A stretch of DNA of 64,000 nucleotides from Paraburkholderia haematera (lineage in GTDB: Bacteria > Pseudomonadota > Gammaproteobacteria > Burkholderiales > Burkholderiaceae). Numbering within the stretch: position 1 is the stretch's first letter; every line of letters starts with the position of its first letter. Positions 8,806-16,934 of this stretch are shown here, in pieces. A program made the position numbers and the translations under genes. The notes beneath the pieces were generated by a model. That model saw nothing but the letters and a program-made list of their open reading frames with translations. It did not search any database and was not told the origin of the DNA. Location: NCBI RefSeq assembly GCF_905220975.1, contig NZ_CAJNBK010000004.1, forward strand, positions 337,209 to 401,208, written 5' to 3'.

Positions 8806-9603
8806 ATGAGCGACTCTCTCGACTATTCCCTCGCCGAATTGATGATTGCCGCGGCGGCGCGCGTCTGGCGCGATGACGGCGAAGTGCTGGCCACCGGCAT
8901 CGGTACGGGCCCACGTTTGGCCGCGGGTCTTGCGCGCCTCGCCTACAACGCGGGTCTGATGCTCACCGATGGCGAAGCCTATCTCGTCGAAAGCCCGGTG
9001 CCGCTCGGACCGCGCGAAGCGGGTTATCGCGTGCAGGCGTCCGGCCTGATGACCTACGAACGCGTGTTCGATTGCGTGTGGCATGGCAAGCGTCACGCGC
9101 TGGTGATGCCCACGCAGATCGACCGCTTCGGCCAGGCCAACATCTCCTGGCTCGGCGACGACTACGCGCGCCCGAAAACGCAATTGCTCGGCGCACGCGG
9201 TTTTCCGGGCAACAGTATTAATCACGCGAATTCGTTTTTCGTCTCCGGCCATAGCAAACGTGCGTTCGTTGCCGGCGAAGTCGACATGGTGTGCAGCGTG
9301 GGCTACAACCCGGCGCGCGAAATTCCCGGCATGCGCGCGTTCACCGATCTGCGCAGTGTGATTACCGATCTGTGCGTGATGGACTTTGGCGGCGCGAATC
9401 ATGCGGTTCAGGTGCGCTCGCTCCATCCTGGTGTGAGCTTCGACGAAGTGCAGGACGCGACCGGATTCGAGTTGCGCGCGCATCCCGACCTGCATGTGAC
9501 GCCGCCGCCAGGCGCCGACGATCTGCGGATCGTGCGCGCGCTCGATCCGCATAACCTGCGTGCGAGTGTCGTGCGCAATAACCCCGCGCCGCGCCGCGTG
9601 TGA
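8806..9603 (+). CDS. ipdB: CoA-transferase-like ring hydrolase, beta subunit (IpdB)
   Basis: This 265-residue protein is the beta partner of IpdA, with CoA-transferase beta-subunit features such as GIGTGPRLAAGLARLAYN near the N-terminus and DFGGANHAVQVRSLHPG in the C-terminal half. The expected product is a heteromeric enzyme that opens the remaining ring of HIP-derived CoA thioesters. It follows ipdA by ten bases with GGAGC upstream, and echA20 starts nine bases after its stop, so all are surely co-transcribed. A genuine 3-oxoacid CoA-transferase cannot be excluded from sequence alone. The flanking echA20 and ipdC make IpdB far more likely. Confidence 0.84.
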   Translation: MSDSLDYSLAELMIAAAARVWRDDGEVLATGIGTGPRLAAGLARLAYNAGLMLTDGEAYLVESPVPLGPREAGYRVQASGLMTYERVFDCVWHGKRHALVMPTQIDRFGQANISWLGDDYARPKTQLLGARGFPGNSINHANSFFVSGHSKRAFVAGEVDMVCSVGYNPAREIPGMRAFTDLRSVITDLCVMDFGGANHAVQVRSLHPGVSFDEVQDATGFELRAHPDLHVTPPPGADDLRIVRALDPHNLRASVVRNNPAPRRV

Positions 9604-9611
9604 GGGACACC

Positions 9612-10517
9612 ATGCAAGCCACCCACGAAAGCGTCGTCGATTATCGCGTGAGCGACGGCATTGCCACGCTCACGATGAACCGCCCCGAGTATCACAACGC
9701 GCAGAACTCGAAAATGACGTATGCGCTCGACGCCGCGTTCAAGCGCGCGTCGAACGATGATGCGGTGAAGGTCATTGTTCTTGCCGGCGCGGGTAAACAT
9801 TTTTCCGCGGGCCACGATATCGGCACGCCGGGCCGCGACATCGACCAGTCGTTCGAGCGCACCTCGCTCTGGTACGACCATGTCGGCAAGGAAGGCGGCG
9901 AGTTTCTCTACGCCCGCGAACAGGAAGTCTATCTCGGCATGTGCCGCCGCTGGCGCGATCTGCCCAAGCCGACCATCGCAATGGTGCAGGGCGCGTGCGT
10001 GGCGGGCGGCTTGATGCTGGCGTGGGTGTGCGATTTGATCGTCGCCTCGGACGACGCGTTCTTTTCCGATCCGGTGGTGCGTATGGGCATTCCAGGCGTC
10101 GAGTATTTCGCGCATGCGTATGAACTGAATCCGCGCATCGCCAAGGAGTTTCTGTTTCTCGGCGAACGGATGGACGCGGCGCGCGCGTATCAGATGGGCA
10201 TGGTCAATCGCGTCGTGCCGCGCGAGCGTTTGCAGGACGCCACGACGGAGATCGCCGCGAAGATCGCGCGCATGCCGCGCCTCGGCTTGACGCTGACGAA
10301 GCAGGCCGTGAATCACGTCGAAGAATTGCAAGGCAAGCGCGCGGCGATGGATGCGGCATTTGCCTGGCATCACTTCGCCCATGCGCACAACGAGCTGGTG
10401 AGTGGCGACAAGCTGGGCGGGTACGACGCCCGCAAGATGGCCGAATCGCAACGGCCCGCAGCGGCCACACATGACGCCACGCAAGGGAACACAAAGGCCG
10501 ACGGAGAAGCCGCATGA
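9612..10517 (+). CDS. echA20: Crotonase-family ring hydrolase EchA20
   Basis: This 301-residue crotonase-fold protein has the oxyanion-hole regions FSAGHDI (about 63-69) and ACVAGGLMLAWVCDL (about 130-144). It is longer than a typical enoyl-CoA hydratase and has the SFERTSLWYDHV insertion. In HIP catabolism, EchA20 hydrolyses ring D of the unsaturated CoA thioester before IpdAB acts. ATG 9612 follows GAGGGACACC; a GTG at 9600 overlapping the ipdB stop is an alternative. The last ~30 residues are low complexity. The stop overlaps the ipdC start (ATGA). Family assignment is firm; the specific name rests on conserved gene order. Confidence 0.82.
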   Translation: MQATHESVVDYRVSDGIATLTMNRPEYHNAQNSKMTYALDAAFKRASNDDAVKVIVLAGAGKHFSAGHDIGTPGRDIDQSFERTSLWYDHVGKEGGEFLYAREQEVYLGMCRRWRDLPKPTIAMVQGACVAGGLMLAWVCDLIVASDDAFFSDPVVRMGIPGVEYFAHAYELNPRIAKEFLFLGERMDAARAYQMGMVNRVVPRERLQDATTEIAAKIARMPRLGLTLTKQAVNHVEELQGKRAAMDAAFAWHHFAHAHNELVSGDKLGGYDARKMAESQRPAAATHDATQGNTKADGEAA

Positions 10518-11596
10518 GCGCGACGCTGCACACGCCCTTGTGCGATCTGCTCGGCTGCCGCTATCCGATCGTGCAAACAGCCATGGGTTGGGTCGCCGAC
10601 GCAAAGCTCGTCGCCGCAACCTGTAATGCGGGCGGCTTCGGCTTTCTGGCCGGCGCGACGCTCGAGGCCGAACGCGTGGAAGCGGAAATCCTGCGCGTGA
10701 AGGAACTGACGGACAAGCCGTTCGGCATCAACTTCCATATGTTCCAGCCGAACGCGGCACAGGTGGTCGATCTGGCGATCAAGCACCGGCTGCGTGCAGT
10801 GAGCTACGGCCGCGGCCCGGACGCGAAGACGATTCGCCGCTTCAAGGACGCGGGCGTGATGTGCATTCCCACCGTGGGCGCGCCGAAACATGCGGCGAAA
10901 GCAGTCGAACTGGGCGCCGACGCGGTCACGGTGCAAGGCGCGGAGGGCGGTGGCCATACCGGGTCGATGCCGACCACGCTGCTGCTGCCACGTGTGCTGG
11001 ATGCCGTGAACGTGCCGGTGATCGCCGCCGGCGGTTTCTTCGACGGACGCGGTCTGGCGGCGGCGCTCGGCTACGGCGCGGCAGGCATTGCCATGGGCAC
11101 GCGTTTTCTGATGGCGGAAGAGTCGCCCGTGCCGCGCTCGACGCTCGAGCGCTACGTGGCGGTCAACGACCCGTCGCAAATCCGTGTGTCCGCGGCGCTC
11201 GACGGTTTGCCGCAGCGAATGATCGACAACCCTTACCTGCTGCGGCTCGAAGCATTCGGCCCGTTGCGCCGCACGCTTTTCGCGTTGCGCACAGCTGAGG
11301 CGTGGCGCCGCCAGAGCGGCATGACTTTCGCACAAATGGCGTCGCTCGGTCTGAAGGCGCTGCGCGATCACAGCTACACCGCGAGTCAGACATTGATGGC
11401 GGCGAACGCACCGTTTCTGATCCAGCGCGCCATCGTCGACGGCAAGCCGGACGAGGGCGTGTTGCCGAGCGGCCAGGTTGCCGCGGTGATCGGCGCGATC
11501 GAGCCGTGCGAGACCTTGATCGCACGCATTGTTGACGAAGCCGTGGCGCGGCTCGATGCGCTTGCGGCCATGCGCGGCGCGCCGGTTCACGCGTGA
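10514..11596 (+). CDS. ipdC: Nitronate-monooxygenase-family flavin reductase IpdC
   Basis: This 360-residue TIM-barrel FMN protein belongs to the 2-nitropropane dioxygenase superfamily. FMN phosphate-binding motifs are visible in EGGGHTGSMPTT and in PVIAAGGFFDGRG plus GAAGIAMGTRFLM. In steroid degraders, IpdC acts on the CoA thioester of the HIP pathway and is needed for removal of the 5-hydroxyl group. It overlaps echA20 by four bases, an indication of translational coupling, and ends a tightly packed fadD3 to ipdC run. The next gene is 137 bases away. A detoxifying nitronate monooxygenase would be the alternative in another context. Confidence 0.82.
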   Translation: MSATLHTPLCDLLGCRYPIVQTAMGWVADAKLVAATCNAGGFGFLAGATLEAERVEAEILRVKELTDKPFGINFHMFQPNAAQVVDLAIKHRLRAVSYGRGPDAKTIRRFKDAGVMCIPTVGAPKHAAKAVELGADAVTVQGAEGGGHTGSMPTTLLLPRVLDAVNVPVIAAGGFFDGRGLAAALGYGAAGIAMGTRFLMAEESPVPRSTLERYVAVNDPSQIRVSAALDGLPQRMIDNPYLLRLEAFGPLRRTLFALRTAEAWRRQSGMTFAQMASLGLKALRDHSYTASQTLMAANAPFLIQRAIVDGKPDEGVLPSGQVAAVIGAIEPCETLIARIVDEAVARLDALAAMRGAPVHA

Positions 11597-11733
11597 CTCA
11601 AACCGTGACGCCACGCACGCTCCAACGTATGCACCGCTGCATGACGTCAGGCGTGACCCGACACGCGACGCGAGGCATGACGCAGCGCATGACCTCATAA
11701 AGCAAACCCACATCATTCACCAGGGACGGAGAC

Positions 11734-12552
11734 ATGACAGAACCCATCAATAGCGTCCGCGCGCTGCCGTTCAGGATCGAACGCGAAGGCGGCATCGGCG
11801 AACTGGTGATCGACCAGCCGCCGGTCAATGCGCTCGACGCGCGTGGCTGGCAGGCGCTGGCCGACGCAATCGACGCGCTGGGCCGGGACGACAGCGTCCA
11901 CGTGATCGTGTTGCGTGGCGCGGGCCGCGGCTTTTGCGCGGGCGTCGATATCAAGGAACTGGCGGCGCATCCCGAGCGGATCGTCGCCGTCAACGCCGGC
12001 AATTACGCGACCTTTCGCGCGGTGCACCGCAATCCGAAGCCGGTGATCGTCGCGGTGCATGGCTTCGTGCTGGGTGGCGGCATCGGCATTTGCGGCGCGG
12101 CGGATGTGATCGTCGCCTCCGACTGCGCGCGCTTCGGCGTGCCGGAGATCGACCGTGGCGCAATGGGCGGTGGCGCGCATCTGCAACGTATGTTCGGTGT
12201 GCAGAAAGTGCGCGCCATGTATTTCACGGGCGACATGGTCGACGCCGCTGAAGCCTACCGGCTCGGTGCGCTCGAGCGGGTGGTGCCGCGCGAACAGCTG
12301 CGTGAAGCGGCGTTCGAGATCGCCCGCAAGATCGCCGCGAAGAGCCCCGCGATGCTGCAACTCGCGAAAGAAGCGCTGAACGGTGTCGAAGACGGCGACC
12401 TCGAAGACAAATACCGCTGGGAGCAGGGCTTCACCTTGCAGGCGTATATGACGAACGATTCGGCGGAAGCACGCTCGGCCTTCGTCGAAAAACGCGACGC
12501 GCAGTTCGATGGCGCCCAGGATGCCGAACGTCAAGCCGGAGCACGCGCATGA
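11734..12552 (+). CDS. Enoyl-CoA hydratase/isomerase
   Basis: This 272-residue crotonase has the oxyanion motif GRGFCAGVDIKEL and the GGGIGICGAADVIVAS segment, with a conserved VPEIDRG around the second catalytic region. It should hydrate an enoyl-CoA in beta-oxidation of steroid-derived CoA esters. The ATG follows GGACGGAGAC. The 137 bases upstream after ipdC contain no gene and no clear terminator, so it may still be in the same transcript. The stop overlaps the next acyl-CoA dehydrogenase start as ATGA. The exact substrate (side chain or ring fragment) cannot be told from sequence. Confidence 0.8.
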   Translation: MTEPINSVRALPFRIEREGGIGELVIDQPPVNALDARGWQALADAIDALGRDDSVHVIVLRGAGRGFCAGVDIKELAAHPERIVAVNAGNYATFRAVHRNPKPVIVAVHGFVLGGGIGICGAADVIVASDCARFGVPEIDRGAMGGGAHLQRMFGVQKVRAMYFTGDMVDAAEAYRLGALERVVPREQLREAAFEIARKIAAKSPAMLQLAKEALNGVEDGDLEDKYRWEQGFTLQAYMTNDSAEARSAFVEKRDAQFDGAQDAERQAGARA

Positions 12553-13730
12553 AGCTCGACTACACGCCGGCGCAACGCGCGTTTCGCGCGGAAATTCGCA
12601 GCTGGCTCGCGCTCCACGTGCCGCGCGAACCGCTGCCGAGTTTCGACACCGAAGCAGGCTTCGCCGCGCATCGGGAATGGGAGCGCACACTGCATTCCGG
12701 CCGCTGGAGCATGGTGACGTGGCCGCGCGAACTGGGCGGGCGCGGCTGCGATCTGATCGAGTGGCTGATTTTCGAAGAAGAATACTGGCGCGCCGATGCA
12801 CCGATGCGCGTGAATCAGAACGGCATCTTCCTGCTTGGCCCGACCTTGATGGACTTCGGCACGGACGAACAGAAGGCCCGTTTTTTGCCGGCCATGGCGG
12901 CGGGCGAACACGTATGGGCGCAAGGCTGGTCCGAGCCCAACGCCGGCTCCGACATGGCGGCGATCCGCGCGAGCGCGATCCGCACCGACGGTGGCACGGG
13001 CGGCGAATACATTCTGAACGGCCAGAAGATCTGGTCGACCCGCGCGGTGTGGGCCGACTGGCTGTTCGGCCTGTTTCGCAGCGATCCGCAATCCACGCGC
13101 CATCACGGCCTGACTTTCCTGATGGTGCCGCTCTCGACACCCGGCATCACCGTGCGGCCGATCCGTCAGTTGAACGGACAGACCGGCTTCGCCGAGATTT
13201 TCTTCGACGACGTGCGCGTGCCGGTCGACAACCGTCTCGCCGGTGAAGGCATGGGCTGGCAGGTTGCCATGGCAACCGCCGGATTCGAACGCGGCCTGAT
13301 GCTGCGCTCGCCCGCACGTTTTCAACGCACCGCCGAAGCGTTGCGCGCGCTCTATCTGGCGCATCGCGCGGAAGCCGACCGCGATCCGACCTTGCGTGAC
13401 CGGGTGATCGGCGCGTGGATGGATGCGCAGGCCTACGCGCTTTCCACCTACGCGACCGCGAGCCGTTTGCAGAAGGGCGGCCACATCGGCGCGGAGTCGA
13501 GCACCAACAAGGTGTTCTGGTCCGAACTCGATCTGCGCATGCATCAAACCGCGCTCGACATTCTTGGCGCACGCGCCGAGGTCGTGCCGCAAACGCATGA
13601 GCAACACGCGGCGCTCGGCACCTGGCTCGACGGTTTCCTGTTCGCGCAGGCCGGGCCGATCTATGCGGGCACCAACGAGATCCAGCGCAACATCGTCGCG
13701 GAACGGATGCTGGGAATGCCGCGTTCGTGA
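12549..13730 (+). CDS. Acyl-CoA dehydrogenase, large subunit type (FadE/IpdE1-like)
   Basis: This 393-residue acyl-CoA dehydrogenase has the FAD/substrate motif AQGWSEPNAGSDMAAI, a middle beta-domain and the C-terminal YAGTNEIQRNIVAERMLG motif typical of catalytically complete subunits. It starts inside the upstream hydratase stop and is followed 72 bases later by a 353-residue partner. This pairing is the pattern of the heterotetrameric (alpha2beta2) steroid dehydrogenases such as mycobacterial IpdE1-IpdE2. The likely role is alpha,beta-desaturation of a HIP-derived CoA thioester. Which step it catalyses is inference. Confidence 0.8.
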   Translation: MKLDYTPAQRAFRAEIRSWLALHVPREPLPSFDTEAGFAAHREWERTLHSGRWSMVTWPRELGGRGCDLIEWLIFEEEYWRADAPMRVNQNGIFLLGPTLMDFGTDEQKARFLPAMAAGEHVWAQGWSEPNAGSDMAAIRASAIRTDGGTGGEYILNGQKIWSTRAVWADWLFGLFRSDPQSTRHHGLTFLMVPLSTPGITVRPIRQLNGQTGFAEIFFDDVRVPVDNRLAGEGMGWQVAMATAGFERGLMLRSPARFQRTAEALRALYLAHRAEADRDPTLRDRVIGAWMDAQAYALSTYATASRLQKGGHIGAESSTNKVFWSELDLRMHQTALDILGARAEVVPQTHEQHAALGTWLDGFLFAQAGPIYAGTNEIQRNIVAERMLGMPRS

Positions 13731-13802
13731 TGCCGGTGCTGCAAGCAGCATGCAACCCGCTGCAGCCCGCATTCAGACGCTTAAAGGATTGAGCGAGGAA
13801 CT

Positions 13803-14864
13803 ATGGATTTCGTATTCAACGAAGATCAGGAAGCATTGGCGGGCAGCGTCAAGCGCTTTCTGATGACGGAGATGACACCGGAGCTGATCCGCGAGTTGTG
13901 GAACACGCCCACGGGCCGCTCGGAGCGCATGTGGGATATGTTCGCCTCGCAAGGATTGACGGCCGTGTCGGTGCCGGAAAGTCACGATGGCTTGGGGCTC
14001 GGTGATGTGGAGTGGGCGCTGCTCGCGCAGACCTATGGCTATTTCGGCGGACCCGAGCCGTTACTCGATACGGCGCTCGTAGCCGTCGGCATGCTGGAAG
14101 GCTTGCCCGCCAGTGTGCGACGCGACGCGCTGTTGCGCGATATCGCGTCGGGGTCGGCGCGCGTGGCGATTGGGCATCCGGTGAATCCGTATGTTAGCGA
14201 CGCGCACGTTGCGAAGGTGTTGTTATGTGAGCGGGATGGCGAGTTACATTGGCTCACGCCCGGCGCTTGCCGATTGAATGCGGTGGAAAGCGTCGATCCG
14301 TCACGTCGCTTGTTCGAACTCGACTGGCAGGCAAGCGCAAGCACACGAGTGGCAACGGCCGCCGAGGCGCAACCGTTACTCGCGCGCGCACTTGACCAGG
14401 GCGCGTTCGCCGTCGCCGCGCAATTGCTCGGCCTCACGCAGCGCGTGCTCGACGTCGCGATCGATTACAGCGCGCAACGCAAGCAGTTCGGCAAGCCGAT
14501 CGGTTCGTATCAGGCGCTCAAGCATCTGCTCGCCGACGTCGCGATCCGTTATGAGTTCGCGCGGCCGGTGGTGTACCGGGCCGCCTGCGCGATCGCCGAC
14601 AACGATCCGCAGCGCGCGCTCTATGTCTCCCACGCGAAGCTTGCCGCCACCGCCGCGGCGCAGCTCGCCGCACGCCACGCGATGCAGGTGCACGGCGCGA
14701 TGGGCTACACCTGGGAGCTCGATTTGCAGATCTTCATGAAACGCATCTGGGCGCTCTCGGGTAGTTGGGGTGACACGACGTTTCACAAGAACCGTGTGGC
14801 CGACGCGTTGATCGAGTCCTGTGCGCCGATCGGACCGGCCCGTACTTTCGAACTGGAATCATGA
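13803..14864 (+). CDS. Acyl-CoA dehydrogenase, partner subunit (IpdE2-like)
   Basis: This 353-residue acyl-CoA dehydrogenase begins MDFVFNEDQEALAGSV and ends with the HGAMGYTWELDLQIFMKR block of the C-terminal helical domain. It is shorter than usual (about 380) and lacks the GTNEIQ tail of its neighbour, as expected for the second subunit of a heterotetramer. The start follows GAGCGAGGAACT. The stop overlaps the thiolase start (TGATG). It probably pairs with the product of 12549-13730. Pairing with the second dehydrogenase set further downstream cannot be excluded. Confidence 0.78.
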   Translation: MDFVFNEDQEALAGSVKRFLMTEMTPELIRELWNTPTGRSERMWDMFASQGLTAVSVPESHDGLGLGDVEWALLAQTYGYFGGPEPLLDTALVAVGMLEGLPASVRRDALLRDIASGSARVAIGHPVNPYVSDAHVAKVLLCERDGELHWLTPGACRLNAVESVDPSRRLFELDWQASASTRVATAAEAQPLLARALDQGAFAVAAQLLGLTQRVLDVAIDYSAQRKQFGKPIGSYQALKHLLADVAIRYEFARPVVYRAACAIADNDPQRALYVSHAKLAATAAAQLAARHAMQVHGAMGYTWELDLQIFMKRIWALSGSWGDTTFHKNRVADALIESCAPIGPARTFELES

Positions 14865-16015
14865 TGAAACAGGCTTATATCGTCGATGCGTTGCGCACGC
14901 CGACCGGCCGCCGCAAAGGCGGTCTCGCACAGGTGCATGCCGCGGATCTCGGCGGCTTCGTGTTGAAAGAACTGGTCGCCCGTAACGGCATTCCCGCCGA
15001 TGAGTACGACGACGTGGTGTTCGGCTGCGTCGATACGATCGGTCCGCTGGCGGGCAATATCGCGCGCACCTGCTGGCTCGCCGCGGGCTTGCCACTGACG
15101 GTGCCCGGCGTCACGGTGGACCGGCAATGCGGATCCTCGCAGCAGGCGGTGCACTTTGCCGCGCAGGCCGTGATGAGCGGCACGCAGGATGTGGTAGTGG
15201 CGGGTGGCGTGCAGACCATGACGCAGATCCCGATTTCGTCGGCGATGACGGCGGCCGAACCGCTGGGTTTCACCGATCCGTTCTCGGGCAGCATCGGTTG
15301 GCGCGCGCGGTTCGGCGACGCGCCGGTCTCGCAGTTCCATGCGGCGCAACGGATCGCGGATCACTGGAACCTGTCGCGCGAAACAATGGAACAGTACGCG
15401 CTGGAAAGTCACCGGCGCGCGCTGGCAGCGATCGAAGGCGGTTATTTTTCGCGCGAAATCGTGCCGTTGGCCGGTGTTGTTCACGACGAGACGCCGCGCA
15501 AGGACACGACGCTCGCGAAGATGGCCTCGCTCGAACCGCTGATGCCCGGCGGTGCGCTGACGGCAGCTGTTTCGAGCCAGACCTGCGATGCGGCGGCCGC
15601 GCTGCTGATCGTCTCCGAAGAGGCGCTCAAGCGTTACGGCCTCACGCCGCGCGCGCGTATTCATCACCTGAGCGTGCTCGGCGACGATCCGCTGTGGATG
15701 CTCACCGCGCCGATTCCCGCGACACGTCACGCATTGAAGAAGTCAGGCCTCGCGCTGGACGACATCGACGTGGTGGAACTGAACGAAGCGTTCGCCTCGG
15801 TGGCGCTCGCGTGGCTCGCCGAGACGCGCTATCCGCACGAGAAGACCAATCCGAACGGCGGTGCGATCGCGCTCGGCCATCCGCTCGGCGCAACCGGCGC
15901 ACGCCTGATGACGAGCCTGCTGCACGAGCTTGAGCGCACGCGGGGCCGCTACGGCCTGCAAACGATGTGCGAGGGCGGTGGCCTTGCCAACGTCACGATC
16001 ATCGAGCGCCTGTAA
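14861..16015 (+). CDS. fadA6: Thiolase, FadA6-like acetyl-CoA acetyltransferase
   Basis: This 384-residue thiolase has the nucleophile Cys90 (VDRQCGSSQQA), His340 (ALGHPLGATGAR) and Cys370 (TMCEGGG). It would release acetyl-CoA from the beta-keto CoA thioester formed during HIP degradation. Two adjacent ATG codons (14861 and 14864) overlap the stop of the preceding dehydrogenase. The neighbourhood with ipdAB and fadE genes favours a FadA6-type role. A generic thiolase acting on the steroid side chain is possible, and a second thiolase at 20899 makes some division of labour likely. Confidence 0.8.
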   Translation: MMKQAYIVDALRTPTGRRKGGLAQVHAADLGGFVLKELVARNGIPADEYDDVVFGCVDTIGPLAGNIARTCWLAAGLPLTVPGVTVDRQCGSSQQAVHFAAQAVMSGTQDVVVAGGVQTMTQIPISSAMTAAEPLGFTDPFSGSIGWRARFGDAPVSQFHAAQRIADHWNLSRETMEQYALESHRRALAAIEGGYFSREIVPLAGVVHDETPRKDTTLAKMASLEPLMPGGALTAAVSSQTCDAAAALLIVSEEALKRYGLTPRARIHHLSVLGDDPLWMLTAPIPATRHALKKSGLALDDIDVVELNEAFASVALAWLAETRYPHEKTNPNGGAIALGHPLGATGARLMTSLLHELERTRGRYGLQTMCEGGGLANVTIIERL

Positions 16016-16054
16016 ATACGTCACTGAGCGCATCACTGTCTACGAGGATCAAGC

Positions 16055-16930
16055 ATGGGAATCTGCAACGAGCGCACCGTGATCATTACCGGCGCGGGTG
16101 GAGGGTTGGGCCGCGAATACGCGCTGGCGTTCGCCGCCGAGGGCGCGGCTGTGGTGGTCAACGATATTCGTCAGGAGGCCGCACAGGCCGTCTGCGACGA
16201 GATCGTGGGTGCCGGCGGCCGGGCACTGGCGAATGCCGACGACATCACGCGCATCGATACCGCGCAACGCATCATCGACGCTGCGCACGAGGCCTTCGGC
16301 GAGATTCATGTGTTGGTGAACAACGCGGGCATCTGCCGCGACCGGATGTTCACCAGCATGACCGAAGCCGATTGGGACGATGTGATGCGGGTGCATCTGC
16401 GTGGACATTTCTGCCTTTCACAACTGCTGGCACGCGAGTGGCGCGATGCGTCGAAGGCGGGGCGCGAGGTGGATGCGCGCATCGTCAACACCAGTTCGGG
16501 GGCGGGTCTGCAAGGGTCGATCGGCCAGGCGAACTACGGCGCGGCTAAAGCGGCCATCGCGGCCTTGACGTTGATGCAGGCCGCGGAATTGCAGCGCTAT
16601 GGCGTGCGGGTGAACGCGTTGGCGCCGGCGGCGCGCACCTCGATGACCGAAGGCGTGTTCGCCGAGATGATGAAAAGGCCCGCCAATGGCTTCGATTACT
16701 TCGATCCGGCCAACGTCGCGCCGCTGGTCGTCTGGCTCGGCAGCGCGCAATCGCGCGACGTGACGGGGCAGGTGTTCGAAGCGGCGGGCGGCATGATCGC
16801 AGTGGCCGAAGGCTGGCGCACGGGGCCGCGCATCGACATTGGTGCACGCTGGCAAGTCAACGCGGTGGGCGGCGCGGTGGCGGCGTTGGTGGCGGAGCGT
16901 GAGCCGGCGCAGCAAGTGTACGGAAGCTGA
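16055..16930 (+). CDS. SDR, 17beta-HSD type 4-like hydroxyacyl-CoA dehydrogenase
   Basis: This 291-residue SDR opens with VIITGAGGGLGREYALAFA, the fingerprint of the dehydrogenase domain of peroxisomal multifunctional enzyme type 2. It also has NNAGICRDRMF and the catalytic YGAAK (about 168-172). Such enzymes oxidise (3R)-hydroxyacyl-CoA esters, which fits a MaoC-type hydratase encoded at 20340. The tail carries an extra ~35 residues past the usual end. The start follows GAGGATC. The next dehydrogenase begins five bases after its stop. Function on a steroid CoA ester is inferred from context. Confidence 0.76.
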   Translation: MGICNERTVIITGAGGGLGREYALAFAAEGAAVVVNDIRQEAAQAVCDEIVGAGGRALANADDITRIDTAQRIIDAAHEAFGEIHVLVNNAGICRDRMFTSMTEADWDDVMRVHLRGHFCLSQLLAREWRDASKAGREVDARIVNTSSGAGLQGSIGQANYGAAKAAIAALTLMQAAELQRYGVRVNALAPAARTSMTEGVFAEMMKRPANGFDYFDPANVAPLVVWLGSAQSRDVTGQVFEAAGGMIAVAEGWRTGPRIDIGARWQVNAVGGAVAALVAEREPAQQVYGS

Positions 16931-16934
16931 CACG

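Noticed and set aside
12531..13772. 413-codon - strand frame opposite an acyl-CoA dehydrogenase
   Set aside because: Mirror of a well-supported gene with Arg/Ala/His-biased composition and no motif.
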